Shown one piece after another: positions 29,485-39,585 of a DNA stretch of 60,402 nucleotides. The notes under the pieces were generated by a model that had not been told where the DNA came from, made no database searches, and saw only the letters and a list, made by a program, of their open reading frames with translations. The position numbers and the translations under genes were made by a program. Each line of letters begins with the position of its first letter. Position 1 is the stretch's first letter. Origin of the DNA: CAYHVK01 sp964360255 (GTDB lineage Bacteria > Bdellovibrionota > Bdellovibrionia > Bdellovibrionales > UBA1609); contig CAYHVK010000020.1 of assembly GCA_964360255.1 (NCBI GenBank), forward strand, positions 1 through 60,402. Direction: 5' to 3'.

Positions 29485-30021
29485 TTAATTTTTTTCTACT
29501 TGGACGAAATCAAGTTCAACAGGTGTCGGACGACCAAAGATGCTAACTAGAACTTTAACTTTGCCTTTTTCCTCATTAATTTCTTCTACGGTTCCGTTGA
29601 AGTTATTAAAAGGACCATCAATAACAGTAACGCCTTCGCCAACAGAGAAAGAGATTTTCGCTTTTGGCTTTTCAGCACCTGTTTCCATTTGCTTAGTAAT
29701 TCTTAAAACTTCGTGTTCAGGAACTGGGGTTGGCTTCATATTGCCCAAAAAACCTGTTACTTTGTTGGCGCTTTTTACAAGGTGCCAGCTAAGATCAGAC
29801 ATTTTCATTTGAACAAAAATATAACCTGGAAAGAATTTACGAGCGCGTGTTGTCTTTTTGCCTTTAATAAGCTCAACAACATTTTCTTGTGGAATTAAAA
29901 TATCACCGAAAAACTCTTCAGCTTTTTTCAAACGAACCTTCTCTTCAATAGAAGCCTTCGCCGCTGATTCGCTGCCCGAGTGAGTATTTACAATGTACCA
30001 CTTCAATTCGTTCGCAACCAT
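29485..30021 (-). CDS. nusG: Transcription elongation and antitermination factor NusG
   Basis: The 178-residue protein has the NGN domain (ELKWYIVNTHSGSESAAKAS; FFPGYIFVQMKMSDLSWHLV) that binds RNA polymerase and the C-terminal KOW domain (VTVIDGPFNNFNGTVEEINE) that contacts S10 or Rho. It follows secE by 8 bp in the usual secE-nusG arrangement. Confidence 0.97.
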   Translation of the reverse strand: MVANELKWYIVNTHSGSESAAKASIEEKVRLKKAEEFFGDILIPQENVVELIKGKKTTRARKFFPGYIFVQMKMSDLSWHLVKSANKVTGFLGNMKPTPVPEHEVLRITKQMETGAEKPKAKISFSVGEGVTVIDGPFNNFNGTVEEINEEKGKVKVLVSIFGRPTPVELDFVQVEKN

Positions 30022-30029
30022 TTTCCCGC

Positions 30030-30428
30030 CTAACTGAACATCGCTGGTACTTCGACGAGGAGCTTAACGATCTCTCGTGCAACAGTATCAACACCAAGAA
30101 GTAAGAAAGAAGCGATGAAGACCATGACGATCACTACGATCGTCATACCTACAACGTCTTTACGAGCTGGCCAATTCACTTTGCTAACTTCGAGGATAAC
30201 CTCTTCGGCAAGCACATTGGTTTTTTCGCTCAACTGGAGATATAGAAAAACAGCAACGCCAACTAAAATTGGAAGGCCGTGTGCAATTGCTTCGTTGCCA
30301 TAGAATCTCTGAATGACACCGAATGAGCCCGCGAGAGCTTTGAACAATACACTTACAGTGACCCAAGCCACGATACCCGTGACCAAGAAACTGACTGATC
30401 TAATTTTTTTTAGCGCTTGCTTATCCAT
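30030..30428 (-). CDS. secE: Preprotein translocase subunit SecE
   Basis: The start at ATG 30428 (MDKQALKKIRS) is chosen because a longer frame would run into the tRNA-Trp gene. The 132-residue protein has three hydrophobic segments, as in enterobacterial SecE, and the conserved amphipathic element EVSKVNWPARKDVVGMTIVV before the last one. It clamps SecY in the translocon. Confidence 0.95.
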   Translation of the reverse strand: MDKQALKKIRSVSFLVTGIVAWVTVSVLFKALAGSFGVIQRFYGNEAIAHGLPILVGVAVFLYLQLSEKTNVLAEEVILEVSKVNWPARKDVVGMTIVVIVMVFIASFLLLGVDTVAREIVKLLVEVPAMFS

Positions 30429-30445
30429 ATATCCTTTTAAAAAAC

Positions 30446-30522
30446 TGGCAGGGCAGGAGAGATTCGAACTCACAACACACGGATTTGGAGTCCGTTGCTC
30501 TACCAATTGGAGCTACTGCCCT
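30446..30522 (-). tRNA. tRNA-Trp (anticodon CCA)
   Basis: A full cloverleaf can be drawn: acceptor AGGGCAG with CTGCCCT, D-arm GCTC/GAGC, anticodon arm ACGGA-CTCCAAA-TCCGT (anticodon CCA), T-loop TTCGAAT and an encoded CCA end. The T-stem GTGAG/CTCTC has one U-U mismatch. It lies between tuf and secE, as in many proteobacteria. Confidence 0.95.
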
Positions 30523-30529
30523 ACACTAA

Positions 30530-31729
<1,200 letters not shown>

Positions 31730-31830
31730 TTTGTTTTCCTCCTGAGCGGATGTTGTTAACTTTTATTTTAAAACTAACTTTTTAAATCAAACTTCAAACT
31801 CACTAATCAAAACTTCGCGGCCCATAAATC

Positions 31831-31905
31831 TGGAGCCCATGGTGGGACTCGAACCCACGACCTCTCCCTTACCAAGGGAGTGCACTACCCCTGTGCAACA
31901 TGGGC
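31831..31905 (-). tRNA. tRNA-Thr (anticodon GGU)
   Basis: Acceptor GCCCATG pairs with CATGGGC; anticodon arm CTCCC-TTGGTAA-GGGAG gives anticodon GGT; T-arm GTGGG-TTCGAGT-CCCAC; CCA is encoded. It is the last of four tRNA genes before tuf. Confidence 0.96.
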
Positions 31906-31929
31906 ATCTCTGCCTCTAGCCAGGTGAAG

Positions 31930-32006
31930 TGGAGCGGGAGACGGGTCTCGAACCCGCAACCCTCAGCTTGGAAGGCTGATACTCTAGCCAATTGAGCTAC
32001 TCCCGC
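31930..32006 (-). tRNA. tRNA-Gly (anticodon UCC)
   Basis: Acceptor GCGGGAG/CTCCCGC, anticodon arm TCAGC-CTTCCAA-GCTGA giving anticodon TCC, T-arm GCGGG-TTCGAGA-CCCGT, encoded CCA. Confidence 0.96.
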
Positions 32007-32032
32007 ATCAAATTACCGCAAAGTGCACAACT

Positions 32033-32119
32033 TGGTGGAGAGAGAAGGATTCGAACCTTCGTAAGCGTGAAGCTAGCAGATTTACAGTCTGCCCCCTTTA
32101 GCCACTCGGGCATCTCTCC
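32033..32119 (-). tRNA. tRNA-Tyr (anticodon GUA)
   Basis: An 87-nt class II tRNA with acceptor GGAGAGA/TCTCTCC, anticodon arm GCAGA-CTGTAAA-TCTGC (anticodon GTA), a long variable arm, T-arm GAAGG-TTCGAAT-CCTTC and encoded CCA. Confidence 0.96.
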
Positions 32120-32166
32120 ATCAAAACTTTTTGTCACATTTGATTTCACACTTTTTATTAAAAAAG

Positions 32167-32242
32167 TGGAGCTGAGTATGGGACTCGAACCCGCAACCTA
32201 CTGATTACAAATCAGTTGCTCTACCAATTGAGCTAACCCAGC
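32167..32242 (-). tRNA. tRNA-Thr (anticodon UGU)
   Basis: Acceptor GCTGGGT/ACTCAGC with one G-U pair, anticodon arm ACTGA-TTTGTAA-TCAGT giving anticodon TGT, encoded CCA. The T-stem GCGGG/CCCAT has a C-A mismatch and a G-U pair at its outer end. First gene of the tRNA-tuf block. Confidence 0.94.
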
Positions 32243-32337
32243 CTCATTTTTTCTGCTCGCGCATCGGATAAAAAACGCTTCGCTTGTTTTGTAAACAACC
32301 AAGAAAAGTAAATAATCTATCTGACACGTAACGGACT

Positions 32338-32366
32338 CTTTTAATGGTCCACTGGGGGTGAGTCAA
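32338..32366 (-). promoter_or_regulatory. Candidate promoter of the tRNA-tuf block
   Basis: On the minus strand TTGACT and TAAAAG are separated by 17 bp, about 95 bp upstream of the first tRNA. The -35 is good, the -10 only fair. The TTTGACTCACCC context resembles a sequence upstream of rpsJ. Confidence 0.3.
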
Positions 32367-32408
32367 AGGAATTTCATTGATTTTTAAATGGTTATGTAAC
32401 TCGGTCTT

Positions 32409-33143
32409 TTAGCTTTGTAATAAAGAGTGCTGTCTAACTGTTTCATAGAGGGCAATTGAAGAGGCGACGGAAGCGTTGAAACTGGCTTCTGATGAGGTTT
32501 GGGGAATCTGAACAAGCTCATCGCAAACACCACGAACAGAGCTGCGGATACCCTTTTCTTCTGAACCCACCACCCAAACTATTTTTTCGTGAACTCTAGT
32601 TTTAAGGAGTGTCGCCCGACCCTCACCGGCTAAGCCAAAAATCCAAAATCCTTTGTCTTTTAAATATTTTAGGTCTTGTACTAAGTTTTTAACAACGATC
32701 ATGGGGACATGTTCAGCTCCACCACTTGCGACCTTAATGACGGATGGCGTTAGGTGGCCCGCCCGATGCTCGGGTACTAATAAGGCCTTCACGCCCATAA
32801 GCCATGCTGACCTTAATATAGCACCGACATTGTGAGGATCTGTGATCTCATCGAGAGCCATGATTATAACTTTTTCTTGGTCATCAGCATCGAGCTCTTC
32901 GAGGTCAAAGGTAGGTGAATCTTTCATAAATACCGCAACGCCCTGATGGCTGGGGGCGATTTTATTGAGGGCGGTTTCCTCACGACTGTGTACTTTTATG
33001 CGATTTTTTTCGGCCCATACAGCGAAAAAATTCAAGTCTTGGACTTTTTTAAAATCAGAACGCAGCCAAATTTCAACCACAGAATCAGGATTAATTTTAA
33101 GCGCTTCGCGCGCTGAATGGATGCCTATGACTGTTCTTTTCAT
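32409..33143 (-). CDS. rlmB: SPOUT-family rRNA 2'-O-ribose methyltransferase (RlmB/TrmH-like)
   Basis: The 244-residue protein has an L30e-like N-terminal substrate-binding domain and a C-terminal knotted SpoU/TrmH domain. Its motifs are NVGAILRSAWLMG (motif 1), WVVGSEEKGI (motif 2), and PQTSSEASFNASVASSIALY (motif 3). RlmB methylates G2251 of 23S rRNA in E. coli. The family is certain; the exact target is by best analogy, since TrmL- and TrmH-type relatives exist. It is upstream of and codirectional with the tRNA block. Confidence 0.85.
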   Translation of the reverse strand: MKRTVIGIHSAREALKINPDSVVEIWLRSDFKKVQDLNFFAVWAEKNRIKVHSREETALNKIAPSHQGVAVFMKDSPTFDLEELDADDQEKVIIMALDEITDPHNVGAILRSAWLMGVKALLVPEHRAGHLTPSVIKVASGGAEHVPMIVVKNLVQDLKYLKDKGFWIFGLAGEGRATLLKTRVHEKIVWVVGSEEKGIRSSVRGVCDELVQIPQTSSEASFNASVASSIALYETVRQHSLLQS

Positions 33144-33247
33144 GGGGGTATTTGTACTTCATATTTATAAGAATGGCTAGGTGTCGACACAATTTCTACA
33201 GGTTTGAGGGGCGAATTGACCCGCTGATAGATTTCAATTGTTGAAAG

Positions 33248-33259
33248 TACCGATAATTA
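33248..33259 (+). repeat. 12-bp direct repeat, left of ppc
   Basis: TACCGATAATTA lies 14 bp upstream of the ppc start and recurs exactly at 35644-35655 just after the ppc stop. Confidence 0.45.
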
Positions 33260-33272
33260 TTTAAGTAGAGGG

Positions 33273-35636
33273 ATGGCATTTTCGTCTTCGGCAGAAGCCG
33301 ACCCTAAAACACTTCTCTCTCAATCACTTAAGTCTTTGATTCATCAGGCAGTGAAGATCTTTGGGCGTGTTGTTGAGAAGGAGCTTGGCCTCGGCTCTTT
33401 TCAGCAAATCGAAGCTTTACGACAGGAAATGGCCTCGTTAAGAGAATCGTCGGATGAGAAAGTTTTTGCGTCACTTAAGAAAAACTATAGGCGTCTTGAG
33501 AAACTGAATCGAAACGAAAGATTAGAGGTCGCCCGCGCTTTTACACTCATGTTAGAAGTCATGAATGCTTGCGAGAATGCTTACCGCAGTTATCGACTCA
33601 GTTTGCGCAAAAATATAAGCTATAGTGGTTTGGATCTTGAATCGCAGTCTGTAACTTACGTATTCACAGCTCATCCGACTGAGGCGCGCTCTCCCCTTAA
33701 TATTGAGATATTCCATCAAATCCAGAACTTGCTTCTGCAAGCGTTACAAGAAAACCCAGACGAGAACGAATTTAAACTTGGTGAACCTTTTGAAAAGGCA
33801 CTCTTCCACTTACTAGCTATCGCTTGGCGAACACCAATCGTTCGCAGCCGCGCTCCTACGGCTAGTGATGAGGCTGCTCATATTTACTCTCTACTTTTGC
33901 GAGATGAAATTCTTTTTAGTCTGCTCGATACTCATATGACGGGCGTACCGTTTTTTATTCATAACTGGGCTGGTGGCGATAAAGATGGTCACCCGGGCGT
34001 CGACGAAAAAGTTATGTTACGAAGCTTAAGTCTTTCTCGCATTGAACTTGTGCACGTGATTTTAAAACAGATGCGCCGGATTCATGAAACTTTGAATTTG
34101 TTTTCGTCTCATACGCTTTCTCGAAAGCTCGTGCAGATTGAAAATAAAATTCGCGGACTGAAGATTCTTAAGGCTGGCGATGGTCCTCGAGTTGAAAAAG
34201 TGAAGAAGATGATTCAGCACTTTTCTACGATATACGAACAGGAGCTCGGAGCTCTGCACCCAGATCTTTTGCGTCTTCATCAGATTCTGCGAGTTTTGCC
34301 AGGGATTGTTGTGCCTCTTGAACTGCGTGAGGCTTCGGATGTCTTGATGGCCAAATCGGTGAAGACTATAGTTATTGATAGAATGCTCGCGACTATCGCC
34401 CGTCTAGCGGGAGGCTGTGATCCACGGCTTTATGCCCATAGTTTTATTATCAGCATGACCGAATCTTTTGCTCACGTACAAAAAGCGGCACAGAAACAAA
34501 AAGCGGCTTTCGGTGAAGTTTATTTGCCTATTGTCCCGCTATTTGAAAACGCAAAGATTTTGCAAATTTCAGATTCAATCGTCAGTAAAATTGTTAAGAA
34601 CTCTGCTTTTAAAAAACTAATTCGCAATCAATGGGGCGGACAACTGGAAATCATGGTGGGATATTCGGATTCAGCGAAAGAAGCTGGAGTCTTGAACAGC
34701 CGCTTAGCTATTGCTGAAGCCCTTCCCCGCCTCGATAAAGTGTGTGCCCGAAATAAAGTGACACCGGTATTCTTTCACGGTTCGGGTGGAAGCATCGACC
34801 GTGGCGGAGGCTCAATAGAAGATCAGACCTCTTGGTGGCCGCAATCAGCTTTGCGCAATTATAAAGCCACTGTGCAAGGCGAAATGATTGAGCGATCGCT
34901 AGCGACAACGCAAATTGCGCAGAGAATGATCCAGAAGATTGTAATCGCCAGCCAGCACAGTACGAAGCGATTAGCTCAAGATCTTTCTTCTCTAGGTAAA
35001 TTTGCTGAAGATGTGGCGGAATCTTATCGGGAACGCACACATTCTGCTGAATTTTTAGAGATGGTAGAAAGTGCGACCCCCTATTCTTTTTTAAATTTAA
35101 TGAAGATTGGTTCGCGGCCCTCAAAGCGCTCTAAGAAATTAAGCGTTGAGGGATTGAGAGCCATTCCTTGGGTTTTATGTTGGACACAAACGCGTATTCT
35201 CTTCCCGACTTGGTGGGGCGTTGGCTCGGCTTGGGAAAAAGCAACAGCGGCTCAAAAGGCTGGTCTTAAAAAAGCTTTCCGGGAAACGCCTGTATTCAGT
35301 TCTTATATGAGAGCACTTGGATTCACTTTAGCAAAAATTGAAATGCCTGTTTGGCGTTTGTATTTGGAGAAAAGTAGCTTGAGCTCTGTTCAAGCTGAGA
35401 AATTTTTCGCTGAGTTTTCAGCTGAGCACTCTAAAACTTTGCGTTGCTTTCATGAGATGACGGGTCACGATAATCTTTTGTGGTTTCGGCCTTGGCTTGG
35501 AGAAAGTATTTATCTGCGCTCAGTTATGATTCATCCGCTGAATTTACTGCAGATACTAGCCAGCCAAGATAATGATATTCCGCTTATTCGCACGACCATG
35601 GTGGGAATATCGAGTGGAATGTTAACGACTGGTTAA
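33273..35636 (+). CDS. ppc: Phosphoenolpyruvate carboxylase, divergent
   Basis: The 787-residue enzyme would carboxylate phosphoenolpyruvate to oxaloacetate to replenish the TCA cycle. PEPC motifs are present: FTAHPTEARS with the catalytic His at residue 134, GGDKDGHPGV at 234-243, GYSDSAKEAG near 463-472, FHGSGGSIDRGGG at 501-513, IPWVLCWTQTRILFPTWWGV, and the C-terminal GISSGMLTTG. It is shorter than the usual 870-930 residues. Two normally conserved arginines differ: FHGRGG reads FHGSGG and QGEMIR reads QGEMIE. It is the only plus-strand gene among many minus-strand ones. The family is firm; activity and regulation may differ. Confidence 0.88.
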   Translation: MAFSSSAEADPKTLLSQSLKSLIHQAVKIFGRVVEKELGLGSFQQIEALRQEMASLRESSDEKVFASLKKNYRRLEKLNRNERLEVARAFTLMLEVMNACENAYRSYRLSLRKNISYSGLDLESQSVTYVFTAHPTEARSPLNIEIFHQIQNLLLQALQENPDENEFKLGEPFEKALFHLLAIAWRTPIVRSRAPTASDEAAHIYSLLLRDEILFSLLDTHMTGVPFFIHNWAGGDKDGHPGVDEKVMLRSLSLSRIELVHVILKQMRRIHETLNLFSSHTLSRKLVQIENKIRGLKILKAGDGPRVEKVKKMIQHFSTIYEQELGALHPDLLRLHQILRVLPGIVVPLELREASDVLMAKSVKTIVIDRMLATIARLAGGCDPRLYAHSFIISMTESFAHVQKAAQKQKAAFGEVYLPIVPLFENAKILQISDSIVSKIVKNSAFKKLIRNQWGGQLEIMVGYSDSAKEAGVLNSRLAIAEALPRLDKVCARNKVTPVFFHGSGGSIDRGGGSIEDQTSWWPQSALRNYKATVQGEMIERSLATTQIAQRMIQKIVIASQHSTKRLAQDLSSLGKFAEDVAESYRERTHSAEFLEMVESATPYSFLNLMKIGSRPSKRSKKLSVEGLRAIPWVLCWTQTRILFPTWWGVGSAWEKATAAQKAGLKKAFRETPVFSSYMRALGFTLAKIEMPVWRLYLEKSSLSSVQAEKFFAEFSAEHSKTLRCFHEMTGHDNLLWFRPWLGESIYLRSVMIHPLNLLQILASQDNDIPLIRTTMVGISSGMLTTG

Positions 35637-35643
35637 GCTTAGA

Positions 35644-35655
35644 TACCGATAATTA
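35644..35655 (+). repeat. 12-bp direct repeat, right of ppc
   Basis: Exact second copy of TACCGATAATTA, in the 23-bp gap between the convergent ppc and pyrF stops. Confidence 0.45.
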
Positions 35656-35659
35656 AATT

Positions 35660-36364
35660 TTAATTTAAACTAGCTAAGATGGATTCGATGGCTGCGATTG
35701 GATCTTTTGCGGTGACTATTGGGCGACCGATGACGAGAGCTGAGGCACCGTTTTCCAGAGCTTCTTTGGGAGTTGTGATACGCACCTGATCGTCTTTGCT
35801 GTCGGTGGCGAGACGAATACCAGGAGTGACTAGAAAACTATTCGGATGGCGATTGCGAAGAGCTTTCGCCTCTTCTGGAGAACAGACAATGCCCGTTAAA
35901 CCTGAGCGAATTGTTAAATCCGCTAGAGACTCTACATGTTCGGCGAGCTTGAGAGGCTTCCAGTTCGAGGGAATTGTTTTCTCTGAGTAGCTTGTCAGTA
36001 CAGTGACAGCAAGAACTTGGAAGAATCTTTGGGCGTTTAATTCTCTCTCGAGATTCGCTATTTCTGTGAGCGCTTCGCTCCCCGCTTGGGCATGGATGGT
36101 GGCGTAACTCGCGCCAGCTTCGAATGTGGCTTTAAGAGCGGAGATCATCGTCGATGGAATGTCATAGTATTTATTATCGACAAAGACAGGCGCGTATTCA
36201 GCCAGCTCAGAGATCACACGCGGGCCGTATTTTACGAGGAGGCGTGGGCCCACTTTGAAGCCACCCACTTTCTTTGCACATCTCATGGCAAGGATTTTTG
36301 CGACTTCGAAATCATCAATATCTAAGGCTACGAAAATCGGATTCTTAAGCATTGATGTGTTCAT
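35660..36364 (-). CDS. pyrF: Orotidine 5'-phosphate decarboxylase
   Basis: The 234-residue TIM-barrel enzyme makes UMP from OMP in the last step of pyrimidine synthesis. It starts with the FVALDIDD strand, has the catalytic D-x-K-x-x-D-I motif as DNKYYDIPSTM, and ends with the phosphate-gripper region TPGIRLATDSKDDQVRITTP and ALVIGRPIVTAKDP. The DNKYYD form is a variant of the common DLKFHD. It is downstream of proS. Confidence 0.95.
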   Translation of the reverse strand: MNTSMLKNPIFVALDIDDFEVAKILAMRCAKKVGGFKVGPRLLVKYGPRVISELAEYAPVFVDNKYYDIPSTMISALKATFEAGASYATIHAQAGSEALTEIANLERELNAQRFFQVLAVTVLTSYSEKTIPSNWKPLKLAEHVESLADLTIRSGLTGIVCSPEEAKALRNRHPNSFLVTPGIRLATDSKDDQVRITTPKEALENGASALVIGRPIVTAKDPIAAIESILASLN

Positions 36365-36390
36365 GTCGCCCTTTCAGCTTGTCTGCACTC

Positions 36391-38157
36391 TTATTTTTTA
36401 TTCGCTTTTAGCCATTCTTTTACTTTGGCACTCAATTGTTCAACCGGAACTTTTTGAGTTTGTTTGTCAGCACGTGAAACCAATTCGATTTCGTTGGCCT
36501 TAATACCGCGCGCGCCAATGTTGATTCTGAGAGGCATACCGAGAAGATCTGCATCTTTGAATTTCACCCCTGGGCGCTCGTCACGGTCATCAACGAGTAC
36601 ATCGATACCTTCAGTGCGTAAGTTTTCGTAAAGTTCATTGGCAATTTTTGAGGCGGTTGGGTCAGCTGGATCTAGCAAGCACACGTGAACTTCGAATGGT
36701 GCAAGAGCGATGGGCCAGATGATGCCATCTTTATCGTGACACTGCTCGATTACAGCTTGCACTGTGCGAGAGATACCGATGCCGTAACAACCCATTTCAA
36801 TGGGCATAGAGACGCCTTCTGCGTTCAAGAAGTTCGCGTTCATGGCTTTAGAGTATTTAGTGCCGAGATAGAAAATATGACCCACTTCAATACCGCGATA
36901 AGATTTTAAAACACCTGAACCATTTGGATTGCGATCGCCTTCACGAGCCAGACGTAAATCAGCGACGCGAGTGGCGCGATAGTCACGGTCGTGATTGACG
37001 TTTTTCAAATGGAAGCCGTCTTCATTGGCGCCAACAACGTAATCACGAAGTGGCTCAACACCGTTATCCATGTAGATCGGAATTTTAAGACCAACTGGAC
37101 CGCAGCTACCAGGGTGAGCCCCAGTGAGCTTAAACACTTCATCTTCAGTGAGAAGAAGTGGCGGATTTGAGAGTCCAAGTAAGTTTTTTAATTTTACTGG
37201 ATTCACTTCATCAGAACCGCGTAGGAGTACGCAGATCGGCTTAATATCTTGAGCCACTTGGCCCTCAGCCACTTCAGCGCCAGAGAAGAACATTGTTTTT
37301 ACAAGATCTTTTGGCTCAGCATTAGCTGCACCTAATTTCTTGAGGAGCTTAGATAGATCTTCAATTGTTTTCGCGTGGGGTGTGGCGAATTTTTCATAAG
37401 ACGAAGATTTGGCTTCACGACCAGAAATTGGATCAGCATCTACCGCTGGGCAAACTTCAACATTCGCCGCAAAAGTTCCGTCTTCGCTGGCAAGAAGCGC
37501 ATCTTCACCTGAGTCTGCAAGAATGTGAAATTCTTCTGAGCGGTCACCGCCGATAGCTCCACTATCCGCTTTTACGCTGACGTATTTGGCACCGATGCGG
37601 GTGAAGATAGCTTTGTAAGCTTCATCCATGAGTTTGTAAGCCTTAAGAGCTTCTTCTTGGCTAATATCAAAGCTGTAAGCGTCTTTCATAATAAATTCAC
37701 GGCCACGCATTAAACCGAAACGTGGGCGGATTTCATCACGGTATTTAGTTTGAACTTGATAGAGATTCACTGGTAAATCACGGTAACTTTTCACATCTCG
37801 GCGAACAAAGTCAGTCACGCACTCTTCGTGTGTAGCACCCAAGCAGAAATCTTGGCCTAGGCGATTTTGAAATTTAAGAAGACCTTTACCCATCGCTGTC
37901 CAGCGGCCAGTTTCTTCCCAAAGCTCGCGTGGGTTTACGACAGGCATAAGGATTTCAACGCAATTTCTCTTATCGAGTTCATCGCGTACGATTTTTTCAA
38001 ATTTACGAATGGCTTTCAGCGCGAGAGGGCCATAGGTAAAAATACCTTGGGCGACCTTCTTGATGTATCCACCACGGACCATCAACTGATGGCTTGGGAT
38101 TTCAGCATCTGCTGGAGTTTCTTTTAATGTGTAGATGTGACTTGATTTCCACTTCAT
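36391..38157 (-). CDS. proS: Prolyl-tRNA synthetase, bacterial type with editing domain
   Basis: The 588-residue class II synthetase charges tRNA-Pro. Visible parts: motif 1 region (GIFTYGPLALKAIRKFEKIV), motif 2 (YRDEIRPRFGLMRGREFIMK), a large insertion of about 180 residues containing the YbaK-like Ala-Pro editing domain, motif 3 (EMGCYGIGISRTVQAVIEQC), and the anticodon-binding domain at the end. Length is normal for the E. coli type. Confidence 0.97.
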   Translation of the reverse strand: MKWKSSHIYTLKETPADAEIPSHQLMVRGGYIKKVAQGIFTYGPLALKAIRKFEKIVRDELDKRNCVEILMPVVNPRELWEETGRWTAMGKGLLKFQNRLGQDFCLGATHEECVTDFVRRDVKSYRDLPVNLYQVQTKYRDEIRPRFGLMRGREFIMKDAYSFDISQEEALKAYKLMDEAYKAIFTRIGAKYVSVKADSGAIGGDRSEEFHILADSGEDALLASEDGTFAANVEVCPAVDADPISGREAKSSSYEKFATPHAKTIEDLSKLLKKLGAANAEPKDLVKTMFFSGAEVAEGQVAQDIKPICVLLRGSDEVNPVKLKNLLGLSNPPLLLTEDEVFKLTGAHPGSCGPVGLKIPIYMDNGVEPLRDYVVGANEDGFHLKNVNHDRDYRATRVADLRLAREGDRNPNGSGVLKSYRGIEVGHIFYLGTKYSKAMNANFLNAEGVSMPIEMGCYGIGISRTVQAVIEQCHDKDGIIWPIALAPFEVHVCLLDPADPTASKIANELYENLRTEGIDVLVDDRDERPGVKFKDADLLGMPLRINIGARGIKANEIELVSRADKQTQKVPVEQLSAKVKEWLKANKK

Positions 38158-38220
38158 ATAATTTCCTCTGTCTAGGGCATGGTCTTTAATGCGGTGCTAC
38201 CATAAGGTATCCCGTACCTT

Positions 38221-39585
38221 TTAATCTTCAAGGCCGTAGGCTTTGATTTTTCTGTGGAGGTAACTTCTTTCGAGGCCGATGGCTTCGGCTGTCTTTGAGA
38301 TGTTGCCGCCATTTTCATTTATTTTTTGAATTAAAAATTCTTTTTCAAATTCGGCGCGGGCCTTACGGAAAGAACTCTCAGTATTGAACTGACTGTTGAG
38401 GTCAGACTGGAGGCCAGCAATTTTCAGATCGTGCACGTCAACAAAATCTCCGGGAGTGAGAATGTAAAGTCGCTCAACGAAGTTGCGGAGTTCACGAACG
38501 TTTCCGGGCCAGTTGTAGGCCTGCATTTTTTCATAGGCCTGGTCTGAAAGGATTTTCTTGCTGTAACCGCCCTCGCGCACGAAGGTCTCACCAAAGTGAT
38601 TGACGAGTGCGCCCACGTCTTCACGACGTTCGCGAAGTGCCGGCATATGAATCGGAATCACATTGATGCGGTGAAAAAGGTCTTCTCTGAAACGACCGGC
38701 CTTAATATCTTCGTCGAGGTTGCGGTTTGTGGCCGCAATCACTCGTACATCGACCTCAATAGTTTGTGAGCCGCCAACGCGCTGGAATTTTTTCTCTTGA
38801 AGGATTCTTAAGACTTTCGCTTGAGCTTCAAGGCTCATATCACCGATTTCATCGAGAAAAAGTGTTCCGCCATGGGCGTGATCGAACTTTCCTTTTTTCT
38901 GCTTATCAGCTCCAGTGAATGCTCCTTTTTCGTATCCGAAAAGTTCACTTTCAATAAGCTCCCCTGGAATGGCCGCGCAGTTGATGTCGATGAATGGACG
39001 ACTCGCACGAGAGCTCAGGTAATGAATGTTTTGTGCAACCAGCTCTTTGCCCGTGCCGTTTTCTCCGGTAATAAGAACCCAAGACTGAGTGGGTGCGACC
39101 CTCGCGACCATCTGCTTCAAATCTTTCATCACATTACTATCGCCCACGAGAGCAATATTGCGACGAAGCTTGCTGAGAAGAGCGAGTTTTTCACTACGCT
39201 CTGACTGGAAATTCGTGATGTTTTGAATCAAAATTGAAATTTTATCGATTGAGAGGGGCTTCTCAACGAAATCCCAAGCGCCAAGTTTTGTCGACTTCAC
39301 AGCCGTTTCGATAGTACCGTGACCTGACATCATAATGAAGTGACAGCTGGGGGCATTGACTTTAGCGCGTCTGAGAACTTCGATACCGTCGATATCGCCA
39401 GGCATCCAGATATCAAGAAGAACGATGTTTGGACGAAAGGCTGATATCTGTTGAAGAGCGGAGTTACCGTCATGGGCTGTATCTACTGTGTACCCTTCAT
39501 CTTTTAACGAAGCCGATAAAACTCCGCAGATGGCCTCTTCATCATCAACAACTAGAATTCGAATTTGCTGACTATCAGTGTTCAC
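38221..39585 (-). CDS. NtrC-family sigma-54-dependent response regulator
   Basis: The 454-residue activator has a receiver domain with the phosphoacceptor Asp58 in LLDIWMP. The AAA+ sigma-54 interaction domain follows, with Walker A GENGTGKE at 174-181, GAFTGA at 221-226, and Walker B TLFLDEIGDM. It ends in a Fis-type helix-turn-helix (NGGNISKTAEAIGLERSYLH). The intact GAFTGA loop implies it activates sigma-54 polymerase. It overlaps the upstream kinase gene by four bases, so the two form one two-component system, most like NtrX/NtrY. Target genes cannot be seen here. Confidence 0.92.
   Translation of the reverse strand: MNTDSQQIRILVVDDEEAICGVLSASLKDEGYTVDTAHDGNSALQQISAFRPNIVLLDIWMPGDIDGIEVLRRAKVNAPSCHFIMMSGHGTIETAVKSTKLGAWDFVEKPLSIDKISILIQNITNFQSERSEKLALLSKLRRNIALVGDSNVMKDLKQMVARVAPTQSWVLITGENGTGKELVAQNIHYLSSRASRPFIDINCAAIPGELIESELFGYEKGAFTGADKQKKGKFDHAHGGTLFLDEIGDMSLEAQAKVLRILQEKKFQRVGGSQTIEVDVRVIAATNRNLDEDIKAGRFREDLFHRINVIPIHMPALRERREDVGALVNHFGETFVREGGYSKKILSDQAYEKMQAYNWPGNVRELRNFVERLYILTPGDFVDVHDLKIAGLQSDLNSQFNTESSFRKARAEFEKEFLIQKINENGGNISKTAEAIGLERSYLHRKIKAYGLED

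Noticed and set aside
38204..38220. Hairpin AAGGTA/TACCTT after the NtrC-type gene
   Set aside because: Only six pairs, no T-run in the direction of transcription; too weak to call a terminator.
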